DNA from: Pseudomonas marincola
GTDB lineage: Bacteria; Pseudomonadota; Gammaproteobacteria; Pseudomonadales; Pseudomonadaceae
Reading direction: 5' to 3'
Assembly: GCF_900116605.1 (NCBI RefSeq)
Contig: NZ_FPBC01000018.1
Span: forward strand, 1 to 64,000
DNA length: 64,000 nt
Below the pieces are notes generated by a model. The model saw nothing but the letters and a program-made list of their open reading frames with translations. It searched no databases and was not told the origin of the DNA. Made by a program: the position numbers and the translations under genes. This document shows positions 17,628 to 26,162 of the stretch, piece by piece. The first letter of the stretch is position 1; each line of letters begins with the position of its first letter.

Positions 17628-18673
17628 CCTTCATTCTCCTGTTTGAAAACAGTGGTAAACGACACCAACTCTTCCAGCTTCTCGCGGGCCAGTCCGGTGT
17701 GTAGCGCATCATGCGCTCGGGCTACGCCCTCTTTCAGAGTAGCCGCCAAGTCAGCCGCGTACAGCGCTGCACCCGCATTTAGAATAATCATTTCGGCAGC
17801 CTTCTGTCCGGCCTCGGTTTTACGCTTGCCGAGTGCGTCCAGCACCAGATCCAGCGAAGCCGCCGGGCTGTCGACAGACAACCCGATCAGGCTCTGGCTC
17901 TGCAGGCCAACATCTTCCGGCAATACCTGGTACTCACGAACCTCGCCATCTTTGAGTTCGGCCACATGTGTTGCGGCGGCCAGACTGAACTCATCGAGGC
18001 CATCACGCGAATGCACCACCAAAATGTGTTTACTGCCCAGACGCTTGAGCACCTCAGCCAATGGCCGGCACAGGGCCTGGCTGAATACGCCTACAACCTG
18101 ATGCTTGACGCCAGCCGGATTGGTCAGCGGGCCAAGCATGTTGAACAGAGTACGCAAGCCGAGTTCGCGACGCGGGCCTGCCGCATACTTCATGGCTTTA
18201 TGGTGCACCTGAGCAAACATGAAACCGACGCCGACGCTGTCGATGCAACGCGCGACTTGCTCAGGTTGCAGGTTCAGGTAAATACCGGCCGACTCCAGCA
18301 AGTCGGCGCTGCCGCTCTTGCCCGAAACGGCGCGGTTACCGTGTTTGGCAACCTTGCCGCCCGCCGCCGCAACAACAAACGAGGCGGCAGTGGAGACGTT
18401 GAAGATATTGGCGCCATCACCGCCGGTCCCCACCACATCAACCACATGCTCAAGGGTTGGCAGCTCGACGTGATGCGCCAACTCGCGCATCACCGAAACC
18501 GCACCGACGATTTCGTCGATGGTCTCGCTCTTCATGCGCATGCCCATAAGGAATGCACCTATTTGGGCATCGGTGCATTGGCCGGTCATGATTTCACGCA
18601 TGACGTCCTGCATTTCTTCGGTGCTCAGGTCGAGCTGGTTAACCACACGATTCAGCGCTTCCTTGATATTCAT
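17624..18673 (-). CDS. trpD: anthranilate phosphoribosyltransferase
   Basis: Transfers phosphoribose to anthranilate; 349 residues. The PRPP-binding GTGGDGANIFNVST motif and KHGNRAVSGKSGSADLLE segment are intact. Overlaps of 4 bases with both trpG upstream and trpC downstream indicate a coupled operon. Confidence 0.97.
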   Translation of the reverse strand: MNIKEALNRVVNQLDLSTEEMQDVMREIMTGQCTDAQIGAFLMGMRMKSETIDEIVGAVSVMRELAHHVELPTLEHVVDVVGTGGDGANIFNVSTAASFVVAAAGGKVAKHGNRAVSGKSGSADLLESAGIYLNLQPEQVARCIDSVGVGFMFAQVHHKAMKYAAGPRRELGLRTLFNMLGPLTNPAGVKHQVVGVFSQALCRPLAEVLKRLGSKHILVVHSRDGLDEFSLAAATHVAELKDGEVREYQVLPEDVGLQSQSLIGLSVDSPAASLDLVLDALGKRKTEAGQKAAEMIILNAGAALYAADLAATLKEGVARAHDALHTGLAREKLEELVSFTTVFKQENEG

Positions 18674-19266
18674 GCGCGCATACCTCCTTGTTGCTTGAGG
18701 AAGTTGGCAAACAGTTCGTGGCCTTGCTCGGTCAGAATCGACTCGGGGTGGAACTGCACGCCCTCAACATTCAGGGTCTTGTGACGCAAGCCCATGATTT
18801 CATCCACCGAGCCGTCTTCATGCTGAGTCCATGCGGTCAGCTCAAGGCAATCGGGCAAGGTTTCACGTTTGACCACCAGAGAATGGTAACGGGTCACGGT
18901 CAGCGGATTGTTCAAGCCGTTGAATACGCCCTGATCATGGTGATAAACCGGGCTGGTCTTGCCGTGCATGACCTGACGCGCACGCACCACATCGCCACCA
19001 AAAGCCTGGCCGATACTCTGATGCCCCAGGCATACGCCGAGCAGTGGCAGTTTACCGGCGAAATGCTTGATCACTTCCAGCGAAATACCCGCCTCATTCG
19101 GCGTGCACGGCCCCGGCGAAACCACGATACGCTCTGGGTTCAGGGCTTCGATATCGGCCACGGTCAATTCATCGTTGCGTACTACTTTGACGTCTTCACC
19201 CAGCTCACCGAGGTACTGCACCACGTTGTAGGTGAAGGAGTCGTAATTATCGATCATCAGTAACAT
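18670..19266 (-). CDS. trpG: anthranilate synthase glutamine amidotransferase subunit
   Basis: Class I glutamine amidotransferase (198 residues) supplying ammonia to TrpE. The nucleophile motif GVCLGHQSIGQ and the late HPES histidine/glutamate are present. It starts only 10 bp after trpE stops. In P. aeruginosa the trpE-trpG interval houses the R/F pyocin cluster; here that site is empty. Confidence 0.97.
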   Translation of the reverse strand: MLLMIDNYDSFTYNVVQYLGELGEDVKVVRNDELTVADIEALNPERIVVSPGPCTPNEAGISLEVIKHFAGKLPLLGVCLGHQSIGQAFGGDVVRARQVMHGKTSPVYHHDQGVFNGLNNPLTVTRYHSLVVKRETLPDCLELTAWTQHEDGSVDEIMGLRHKTLNVEGVQFHPESILTEQGHELFANFLKQQGGMRA

Positions 19267-19276
19267 GACGGGCTCC

Positions 19277-20755
19277 TCAGTGAGTGGATTGTTCGGCTAG
19301 CGCAACCGCGCGGAACATGGCACGACGCTTGTTCAGCGTCTCTTCCCACTCAAGTGCAGGCACCGAGTCGGCGACAATACCGCCACCCGCTTGCACGTGT
19401 AGCTCACCGTTTTTAATAACCGCAGTGCGAATCGCAATGGCCGTGTCCATGTTGCCATTCCAGGCCATGTAACCCACTGCACCGCCGTAGACGCCACGCT
19501 TAACGGGCTCCAGCTGGTCAATGATTTCCATTGCGCGAATTTTCGGCGCACCCGACAACGTGCCCGCTGGCAAAATGGCCCGCAGTGCATCCATCGCCGT
19601 CAGCCCCGGCTTTAATTGGCCGGTGACGTTGGAGACGATGTGCATGACGTTGGAGTAGCGCTCAATGACCATTTTCTCGGTCAGCTTGACGCTGCCCGTT
19701 GCGGAGACCCGACCGACGTCGTTGCGGCCCAGGTCAATCAGCATCAGGTGTTCAGCAATCTCTTTGGCGTCCGAGAGCAAGTCTTCTTCGAGGGCAAGAT
19801 CAGCCTCTTCATTCGCCCCACGTGGGCGTGTGCCGGCGATAGGACGCACAGTGATCAGGTTATCTTCAACGCGCACCAGCACTTCCGGCGAGCTGCCAAC
19901 GACATGGAAATCGCCAAAGTTGAAGAAGTACATATAAGGCGTCGGGTTGATGCAGCGCAGCGCCCGATACAGATCAATCGGCGCCGCCTTGAAGTCAATC
20001 GACATGCGCTGCGAAGGCACGACTTGCATGCAGTCGCCCGCCAGAATGTATTCCTTGATGGTATCGACTGCGCGCTCGTAGTCTTCCTGACTGAAGCTTG
20101 AGCGGAACGCGGGCTCAGCACCTACCGGAGCATTCAAGTCCACCCCAAGACGCGGGGCAATCGGCTGGCGCAATTTCTGCAGAATTTCTTGAAGATGCGC
20201 CTGCGCCTGCTCATAACCGTCGGCATGCGCCGGGTCGGCGAGCACGATTGCATGCATCTTGCCTGCGAGGTTGTCGAACACCACGACCGCATCGGAAACC
20301 ATCAGCAGGATATCCGGATTGCCCAGCGGATCTGGATTCGGGCAAACGGCTAGGCGCTTTTCTACATAACGCACACTGTCGTAACCGAAGTAGCCAACCA
20401 GCCCGCCATTGAAGCGCGGCAAGCCCGGCAGAGTCGGCACTTTATAGCGTTCTTTGAACGACTCGACGAACGCCAGCGGATCTTCACACTCGTGGCGCTC
20501 GGTCTCAACGCCGTCGATGCTGACGATCACAGTGTGGTCATAAGCGCGCAATACCGTACGCGCCGGCAGGCCGATGATGGAATAACGCCCCCACTTCTCG
20601 CCGCCCTGAACGGACTCGAGCAAGTAGGTGTTCGCCTCATCGGCAAGCTTCAGGTAGATAGACAGCGGGGTGTCGAAGTCAGCAATGGTTTCGTATGCAA
20701 CAGGGATACGGTTATAGCCGGCAGCGGCTAAACGCAGGAATTCTTCGCGGATCAT
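19277..20755 (-). CDS. trpE: anthranilate synthase component I
   Basis: Chorismate to anthranilate, 492 residues from the ATG at 20755 (MIREEFLRLAA), which has GAGG seven bases upstream; 13 further upstream codons are not family-like. It contains the feedback-inhibition LLESVQGGEKWGRYS segment (the tryptophan site), and the C-terminal chorismate-binding core with GTRPRG and DLGRNDVGRV. A Trp-rich leader peptide is encoded about 70 bp upstream, pointing to attenuation. Confidence 0.97.
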   Translation of the reverse strand: MIREEFLRLAAAGYNRIPVAYETIADFDTPLSIYLKLADEANTYLLESVQGGEKWGRYSIIGLPARTVLRAYDHTVIVSIDGVETERHECEDPLAFVESFKERYKVPTLPGLPRFNGGLVGYFGYDSVRYVEKRLAVCPNPDPLGNPDILLMVSDAVVVFDNLAGKMHAIVLADPAHADGYEQAQAHLQEILQKLRQPIAPRLGVDLNAPVGAEPAFRSSFSQEDYERAVDTIKEYILAGDCMQVVPSQRMSIDFKAAPIDLYRALRCINPTPYMYFFNFGDFHVVGSSPEVLVRVEDNLITVRPIAGTRPRGANEEADLALEEDLLSDAKEIAEHLMLIDLGRNDVGRVSATGSVKLTEKMVIERYSNVMHIVSNVTGQLKPGLTAMDALRAILPAGTLSGAPKIRAMEIIDQLEPVKRGVYGGAVGYMAWNGNMDTAIAIRTAVIKNGELHVQAGGGIVADSVPALEWEETLNKRRAMFRAVALAEQSTH

Positions 20756-20822
20756 GATCAGCCTCGTGGCTTGAGGTTTAACGGTCGAGTGCAAACGCGC
20801 CGGCTAAGCGGCCAATATCAGG

Positions 20823-20867
20823 TCAGAGGCGCCAGCGCCAACGGGCCAGTGCCTTGATGATTTTCAT
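20823..20867 (-). CDS. trpL: trp leader peptide (two Trp codons)
   Basis: A 14-codon frame, MKIIKALARWRWRL then TGA, lies between gph and trpE on the trpE strand. Two tryptophan codons (TGG) close together near the end are the hallmark of ribosome-mediated attenuation. Attenuation of trpE is known in P. putida (established literature). Downstream, the GC-rich run before trpE can form alternative stems, but I do not see a clean U-run terminator, so the mechanism could rest on a less typical stem. Confidence 0.75.
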   Translation of the reverse strand: MKIIKALARWRWRL

Positions 20868-20941
20868 CCCGGCTCGTTCGAGCCAGAGTTTGCAGGTAAC
20901 CACCACGGAGGGATCTCTTAGACGGGCAATAAAGTGCAGCA

Positions 20942-20970
20942 ACACTAGCGCAGCCGCTTGCGCTAATCAA
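20942..20970 (-). promoter_or_regulatory. possible trpE promoter
   Basis: On the minus strand the sequence reads TTGATT, a 17-bp spacer (containing AGCGCAAGCGGCTGCGC), then TAGTGT. It lies about 75-105 bp upstream of the leader ATG, a sensible place for the trpE start. The match to sigma-70 is only moderate, so this is a candidate. Confidence 0.4.
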
Positions 20971-20987
20971 CCCGCCGACACGGCTCC

Positions 20988-21041
20988 GGGCAAGAGGTTG
21001 CTGGCACTTTGCGAAAAAATCCGACTCAGTGCCCTCTTGCC
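20988..21041 (-). terminator. large imperfect hairpin between gph and trpE
   Basis: GGCAAGAGG (near 20989-20998) pairs with CCTCTTGCC (near 21033-21041), and GGCAC pairs with GTGCC inside it. The minus-strand loop holds a TTTTTT run. It immediately follows gph (stop at 21057) and probably ends or tempers gph transcription before the trp leader. Confidence 0.5.
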
Positions 21042-21056
21042 TTGGCGCCAGCGCGG

Positions 21057-21740
21057 TTAGGCCGGCAGAAGTTCGCGCAGATTATCCAGCACCCGGGCCG
21101 GGTTCTCTTCACTGATTGGGCGGCCATGGTTGTAGCCGTAATTGAGCGCCACACAGGCAACCTGCGCGGCTTTGGCGGCTTGCACATCGTTGCGCGAGTC
21201 ACCAATGAACAGCGCCCGTTCTGGCGTTACATTGGCCATGTGCATGACATGCAGCAAGGCTGCCGGATTGGGCTTTTGCTGGGGCAAAGTATCACCCCCG
21301 ACAATCCAGCGGAAATAGCTGCCAAGGCCCAGTTCATCCAGCAACGGCGCCACAAAACGCTCGGGCTTGTTGGTCACGATTGCCATCGCGACTCCCTGCT
21401 CCTGCAACCATTCCAGCACTTCACTGACGCCAGGGTAAACCGTGGTCAACTCATGGCTGTCAGCATAGGCCTGCATAAACAACTCCAGCGCTTGCTGCTC
21501 GTCAGCAAGGCTAATGTGCTGATGCTCGATACCGCCGGCCAACGCGCGGCGCATCAACACCTTGGCGCCATTGCCGATCCAGTCACGCACGCGCTCAACA
21601 CCAGCAGGCTCACGCCCCAGTTGCACCAGCGCTTTATCGACTGCCGCCGCCAGATCCGGAACCGAGTCGATCAGCGTGCCATCCAGATCGAACATCACCA
21701 GTTCCGGCAACTGGCCATTGAACAGTTGACGCAACGCCAT
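21057..21740 (-). CDS. gph: phosphoglycolate phosphatase
   Basis: HAD-superfamily hydrolase, 227 residues, removing 2-phosphoglycolate. Motif I DLDGTL with nucleophile D18 and acid/base D20, motif II TNKP and motif IV GDSRNDVQAA are intact. The start overlaps the rpe stop by 1 base (TAATG), so rpe-gph are coupled, with gph upstream of the trp leader in the usual Pseudomonas order. Confidence 0.94.
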   Translation of the reverse strand: MALRQLFNGQLPELVMFDLDGTLIDSVPDLAAAVDKALVQLGREPAGVERVRDWIGNGAKVLMRRALAGGIEHQHISLADEQQALELFMQAYADSHELTTVYPGVSEVLEWLQEQGVAMAIVTNKPERFVAPLLDELGLGSYFRWIVGGDTLPQQKPNPAALLHVMHMANVTPERALFIGDSRNDVQAAKAAQVACVALNYGYNHGRPISEENPARVLDNLRELLPA

Positions 21741-22414
21741 TAGCGCTGCACCTGCGCAAGCTCTGCACGCATGGCATCAATCACCTGACGGTAATCCGGT
21801 TGATTGAAGATCGCCGAGCCCGCGACAAAGGTATCCGCACCGGCTTCGGCGATTTCACGGATGTTCTGTACATTGACCCCGCCATCGATTTCGAGACGGA
21901 TGTCGCGGCCACTTTCGGTGATCAGCGCACGTGCTTCGCGCAGTTTGCCGAGGGTGGCCGGGATGAACTTCTGCCCGCCAAACCCGGGGTTCACGCTCAT
22001 CAGCAGAATCATGTCGACTTTATCCATGACGTACTTGAGCACTTCCAGCGAAGTCGCCGGATTAAACACCAGGCCAGCCTTGCAGCCAGCCGCACGAATC
22101 AGTTGCAGCGAACGGTCAACGTGCTCGGACGCTTCAGGGTGGAAAGTGATGTAAGTGGCGCCCGCTTCGGCGAAGTCACCAATCATGCGATCGACTGGCT
22201 TGACCATGAGATGCGCATCAATCGGTGCGGTGATGCCATATTTACGCAACGCCGAGCACACCATCGGGCCGATGGTCAGGTTGGGGACGTAATGATTGTC
22301 CATCACATCAAAGTGAACAATATCGGCGCCGGACGCGAGTACGTTATCGACTTCCTCGCCCAAACGAGCAAAGTCAGCGGACAGAATCGACGGGGCGATG
22401 GCGAAGGGTTGCAT
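21740..22414 (-). CDS. rpe: ribulose-phosphate 3-epimerase
   Basis: TIM-barrel epimerase of the pentose phosphate pathway, 224 residues. Signature segments APSILSADF, HFDVMDNHYVPN (metal ligands H and D), LMVKP and EIDGGVN are present. First gene of the rpe-gph pair; divergent from the DUF3530 gene. Confidence 0.97.
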   Translation of the reverse strand: MQPFAIAPSILSADFARLGEEVDNVLASGADIVHFDVMDNHYVPNLTIGPMVCSALRKYGITAPIDAHLMVKPVDRMIGDFAEAGATYITFHPEASEHVDRSLQLIRAAGCKAGLVFNPATSLEVLKYVMDKVDMILLMSVNPGFGGQKFIPATLGKLREARALITESGRDIRLEIDGGVNVQNIREIAEAGADTFVAGSAIFNQPDYRQVIDAMRAELAQVQR

Positions 22415-22549
22415 GGCTCACCTCAGTGGCTTTCACGGAAGGCCGCTATTGTAGCAGCCCCAACCTTGCTTTGGCTGGCATTGCGGCGCAGACAAACTGC
22501 TGCGATTACCGCTAGTCTTGGCGTTGATGTTGCCCGCCGGAGTTGTTGA

Positions 22550-23548
22550 ATGCGCCCTACCGCTATAGCCCTGCCCATAATTGGACTCAGCCTGATGCTC
22601 AGCCTGCCCGCACTTGCCGAGGACGCCGAGCCCGCCGCGCCGGAAAATAAAGCCAGCGAGCAAACCGTCGCGCCTCGCGAGCCACTGACCGCGCGCAGCC
22701 AAGTGGAGGCGACGGCCCTTGAACGGCAGGTCGACCCAAAGCAGGTGCAACACCTGCAGGCGGGTGATGAGCAGTTTCTGGCGCTCTGGCTCGAAGCCAA
22801 CAGTGCGCAACCGCGCGGCGCGGTGATTCTGATTCCAGGCGACAACGAAAGCGCCGACTGGCCGCAAACCGTCGGACCACTAAGGCGCAAGCTGCCAGAC
22901 AACGGCTGGCATACGCTTAGCCTGACGCTTCCAGACCCACTCAGCACAGTCCCGATCGTCACGCCGACACCAGAAAAGCCAGCCCCTGACGCCGCAGCCG
23001 AGACAGCAACTGAAGATGAAAAAGCAGCTGGGCAGCCGGCAGAGGCCGCAGCCGAAACGCCATCAGAGCCCAGCACTGAAGCTGACACGCCAGCCGAAGT
23101 TGCGAACACGCCGGATGCAGAGGAACTGCGCAAGCAGCATGAGCAACGGATCTTTGCGCGAATAGGCGCAGGCCTTGAATATGTGCGCCAACACAAACCC
23201 CGAACCATCGCATTGCTGGGTCAGGGCACCGGCGCGTACTGGGCAGCGCGCTATATCAGCGAGCGCCCGGCCAAGGACATACAGCGGATAGTTGCAATAT
23301 CCGCGCAGGCGCCAGAATTTGCTTCAAGCCAACTTGAAGCCTTACTGACTGAAAACAAGACTGCCACGCTGGACGTTTTCTACCGCTCGACGGCTGCAAG
23401 CAACAAGCAACTGCACGAGCGCTTGATGGCCAGCAAACGCCAGGCTGAATCAGGCTACGAGCAAATTGCCCTCAATGCACTGCCGGGCAACCTGCATGAT
23501 GAGCAGGAGCAACTCTACCGGCGTGTCCGCGGCTGGTTGGAGAAATAG
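22550..23548 (+). CDS. DUF3530 family alpha/beta-hydrolase-like exported protein
   Basis: 332-residue protein with a signal peptide (about 1-23, ending SLPALA-ED). The fold looks like an alpha/beta hydrolase: GAVILIPGDNES early and LLGQGTGAYWA in the nucleophile-elbow position, where the usual serine is replaced (G-Q-G-T-G). A low-complexity Ala/Glu/Pro/Thr insert (about residues 140-195) interrupts the domain. Function of DUF3530 is unknown; a degenerate or non-catalytic hydrolase is plausible. Confidence 0.75.
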   Translation: MRPTAIALPIIGLSLMLSLPALAEDAEPAAPENKASEQTVAPREPLTARSQVEATALERQVDPKQVQHLQAGDEQFLALWLEANSAQPRGAVILIPGDNESADWPQTVGPLRRKLPDNGWHTLSLTLPDPLSTVPIVTPTPEKPAPDAAAETATEDEKAAGQPAEAAAETPSEPSTEADTPAEVANTPDAEELRKQHEQRIFARIGAGLEYVRQHKPRTIALLGQGTGAYWAARYISERPAKDIQRIVAISAQAPEFASSQLEALLTENKTATLDVFYRSTAASNKQLHERLMASKRQAESGYEQIALNALPGNLHDEQEQLYRRVRGWLEK

Positions 23549-23573
23549 CAGCGATTGCCGGAGTGCTGATTCC

Positions 23574-24329
23574 CTAGAAGCCGCGGCGCTGGCGAATAAC
23601 GCGGTAAGCCTGATGCAATTCGCGGGTCTTCTCGGTGGCCTCGCGAACTTGCTCGGCACTGGCACCACGACCGGCAAGCTTGTCGGGATGGTGCTTGCTG
23701 AGCAGCAGCCGGTAAGCACGTTTAATCTGCGCCGGATCACTGTCATCGCTGACGCCGATAATGCGCAAAGCGCCCTGATAACCACCGCTAGCCAGAGGCT
23801 GAGTTGCCGCCTTGGGTGCATGATTGGCGCTAATGGCTTCCTGCTCGGCAGCCGGCACGCCTAACCATTTACCCCAAAGCATTATCAGCTCGCGCTCGGG
23901 TCGGCTAATGCGCCCGTCCGCCCAGGCCATGCGCCAACAGGCGCGCAGCAGGCTGTCGGCATTGGCACGCTGACGCTGCAGTGGGGAGCGCAGGCTGTCC
24001 GTGCCTGTTTTACCGCGAGCAAAGGCTTCGATCGCACGCATTCGACTTGGCTCATCGAAACCCAGACGACGCATCTCCGCCCGCGCCTGCTGAATATGCG
24101 CATCGAGCACCCGCCCTTCGCACTTGGCCATTCGCCCCAGCATGACGAATAACACGTAGGGATCATCGGCTATGGCCGGGCGCTGAAAACGCTCAAGCAG
24201 AGCCGACCAGCTCGCCAACTGCAAACGGCGGTCGATGATCTGGCCCAGCAAACCGCCCAGCAGCGCGCCCGGAATACTCGCTGCTGCGAACCCCGCCAGT
24301 GCGCCGATTGCGGTAATCGGGAAGATCAA
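23574..24329 (-). CDS. djlA: TerB/DnaJ co-chaperone DjlA-like protein
   Basis: 251-residue protein: N-terminal glycine-rich hydrophobic segment (about 1-22) for membrane anchoring, a TerB-like helical domain (about 40-160) and a C-terminal J domain (about 185-251) with the HPD motif (KHHPDKL) that stimulates DnaK. The start is placed at TTG 24329, which has GGAGG six bases upstream and follows the murU stop by one base; a TTG ten codons earlier would overlap murU. Likely co-transcribed with amgK-murU. Confidence 0.85.
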   Translation of the reverse strand: MIFPITAIGALAGFAAASIPGALLGGLLGQIIDRRLQLASWSALLERFQRPAIADDPYVLFVMLGRMAKCEGRVLDAHIQQARAEMRRLGFDEPSRMRAIEAFARGKTGTDSLRSPLQRQRANADSLLRACWRMAWADGRISRPERELIMLWGKWLGVPAAEQEAISANHAPKAATQPLASGGYQGALRIIGVSDDSDPAQIKRAYRLLLSKHHPDKLAGRGASAEQVREATEKTRELHQAYRVIRQRRGF

Positions 24330-24330
24330 T

Positions 24331-25014
24331 TCAAGCCTCCGCCGCCAGTAGTTGCTCAACCTCAGCTAGCCGCTCGAAAGTGCCGACATCGACCCAGCAA
24401 CCCTTATGCAGCTCACCACTGACCTGCCCGCGACTCATGGCTTCGCGCAACAAGGGCGCAAGCTTGAAAGCGCCCGCTGTGCAGTTCTTGAATAAGGCCG
24501 GATCAAGCACCGCGATACCACTGTAGGTGTAGCGATCAGCAGCAGTATTGGCCAATGCAGGAGCATCCGTCAGCAAGCCTTCACTCAGGCAGAAGTCACC
24601 CGTCTGGTGATGAGCCGGATTGTCGACCAAGACCAAGTGCGCAAGACCTTCATGGGCTTTGCGCAGCTCGGCGAATGGATAATCAGTGAAGATATCGCCA
24701 TTGACCACCAGAAACGGTTGATCACCCAGCAGCGGCAACGCACGGAATATGCCGCCGCCGGTTTCCAGCGGCTCACCTTCAGCGGAGTAGACGATGCTGA
24801 CGCCGAACTGTTCACCATCCCCCAAATACGCCTCGATCTGGGCACCCAGCCAGGCATGGTTAATTACCAGTTCAGTGAAGCCAGCGGCGGCTAGCGCGCG
24901 AATGTGGTACTCGATCAGCGGCACACCCGCAGCGCGAACCAGCGGTTTAGGCGTATGCAAGGTCAACGGACGCAGCCGCTCACCCTTGCCCGCGGCCAGA
25001 ATCATGGCTTTCAT
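24331..25014 (-). CDS. murU: N-acetylmuramate alpha-1-phosphate uridylyltransferase
   Basis: Nucleotidyltransferase of the MurU peptidoglycan-recycling bypass: makes UDP-MurNAc from MurNAc-1-phosphate, skirting fosfomycin-sensitive MurA. 227 residues with AAGKGERLRPLT (Mg-NTP loop), TPKPLV and VVNGDIF (metal-binding D). The ATG overlaps amgK by 4 bases, confirming the functional pair. Confidence 0.95.
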   Translation of the reverse strand: MKAMILAAGKGERLRPLTLHTPKPLVRAAGVPLIEYHIRALAAAGFTELVINHAWLGAQIEAYLGDGEQFGVSIVYSAEGEPLETGGGIFRALPLLGDQPFLVVNGDIFTDYPFAELRKAHEGLAHLVLVDNPAHHQTGDFCLSEGLLTDAPALANTAADRYTYSGIAVLDPALFKNCTAGAFKLAPLLREAMSRGQVSGELHKGCWVDVGTFERLAEVEQLLAAEA

Positions 25015-26036
25015 GCCTGCTCACCCGCCACGCCCTGTAACTCTTCGATCAGCTCAGCCAACTCGGCAAGTTCGGGCCGACGCGCAAGCACTGCAGCTAT
25101 ATAGGCGAAGAAACGCGGCACATCCGCCAGATACTTGGGCTTGCCATCGCGATGACAAATGCGCGCGAAGATACCAATGACCTTGAGGTGACGCTGCACG
25201 CCCATCAGATCGCTGGCGCGCATAAACTGGTTGAAGTCCGGCTGCACCGGCAAACCGGCTGCCCGCGCCTGCTGCCAATAGCCTTCAAGCCAGGCGTGCA
25301 CTTGCGGCTCCGGCCAACTGAGGAAGGCGTCCTTGAACAGGCATGTCACGTCATAGGTGACTGGCCCATACACCGCATCCTGAAAATCAAGCACGCCCGG
25401 ATTCGTCTCGCTGATCATCAGATTGCGCGGCATAAAATCGCGATGGACCAGCACTTTTGGCTGATCAAGCGCACTGCTTATCAGCAGCCCACAGACCCGC
25501 TGCCATTTGGCCTGTTGCTCGGCGCTGAAGGTGATGCCCAGATGCCGCTGCACATACCACTCAGGAAACAGTTGCAGCTCACGCAGCAGCAACGCCTCGT
25601 CGTAGCTCGGCAAGGGAGTGTCCATTGGCAGTTTTTGCAATGCCAGCAGTGCGTCGATGGCATCAGCGAACAAGGCGTCTGCATTGCCCGCATCAATCAC
25701 ATCCAGATACGTTTTGCTGCCCAGATCGTTAAGCAACAAAAAGCCTTGCTGTAAATCTTCGGCCAAAATTTTCGGCACATTGAGTCCGGCAGTCGCCAGC
25801 AGAGCCGCCATTTTCACAAAAGGACGGCAATCTTCCTGCGGTGGCGGCGCATCCATGACAATCAAAGTGCGCCCGGCGCCTTGCCAGCGAAAATAGCGGC
25901 GAAAGCTCGCATCGCTGCTCGCAGAGGTTAATGTGGCGTCCGGAACAGCGCCCCAACCCTGCTCTGAAAATAGTTTTGGCAGCACCTGATTAAGCCAATT
26001 ATCAAGGAGTTGCAGGCGTTCATCGTTTTCATACAT
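25011..26036 (-). CDS. amgK: N-acetylmuramate/N-acetylglucosamine kinase
   Basis: Anomeric sugar kinase of the same recycling path, with the aminoglycoside-phosphotransferase fold. The catalytic loop VHRDFMPRNL and the DFQDAVYGP metal-binding segment are intact. About 341 residues; start could be ATG 26036 or GTG 26039, both behind GGAG. Divergent from lptD. Together with AnmK it feeds MurU. Confidence 0.95.
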   Translation of the reverse strand: MYENDERLQLLDNWLNQVLPKLFSEQGWGAVPDATLTSASSDASFRRYFRWQGAGRTLIVMDAPPPQEDCRPFVKMAALLATAGLNVPKILAEDLQQGFLLLNDLGSKTYLDVIDAGNADALFADAIDALLALQKLPMDTPLPSYDEALLLRELQLFPEWYVQRHLGITFSAEQQAKWQRVCGLLISSALDQPKVLVHRDFMPRNLMISETNPGVLDFQDAVYGPVTYDVTCLFKDAFLSWPEPQVHAWLEGYWQQARAAGLPVQPDFNQFMRASDLMGVQRHLKVIGIFARICHRDGKPKYLADVPRFFAYIAAVLARRPELAELAELIEELQGVAGEQA

Positions 26037-26162
26037 CACTAAGGGTCTCCGACGGCGCTAGCCGTTGCGCGGGTCATGCTTTATTATCCAGCATCTTTTA
26101 AAGCCCATCGAGAGGCGTGTAGCCTCCGGGCATATGACACGCAGGAAGCCCGGAAAAACAAG

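Noticed and set aside
19267..19276. Prophage or pyocin between trpE and trpG
   Set aside because: Only 10 bp lie between the genes.
26076..26162. Upstream extension of LptD
   Set aside because: The added residues are not signal-peptide-like, and the family N-terminus begins at 26163.
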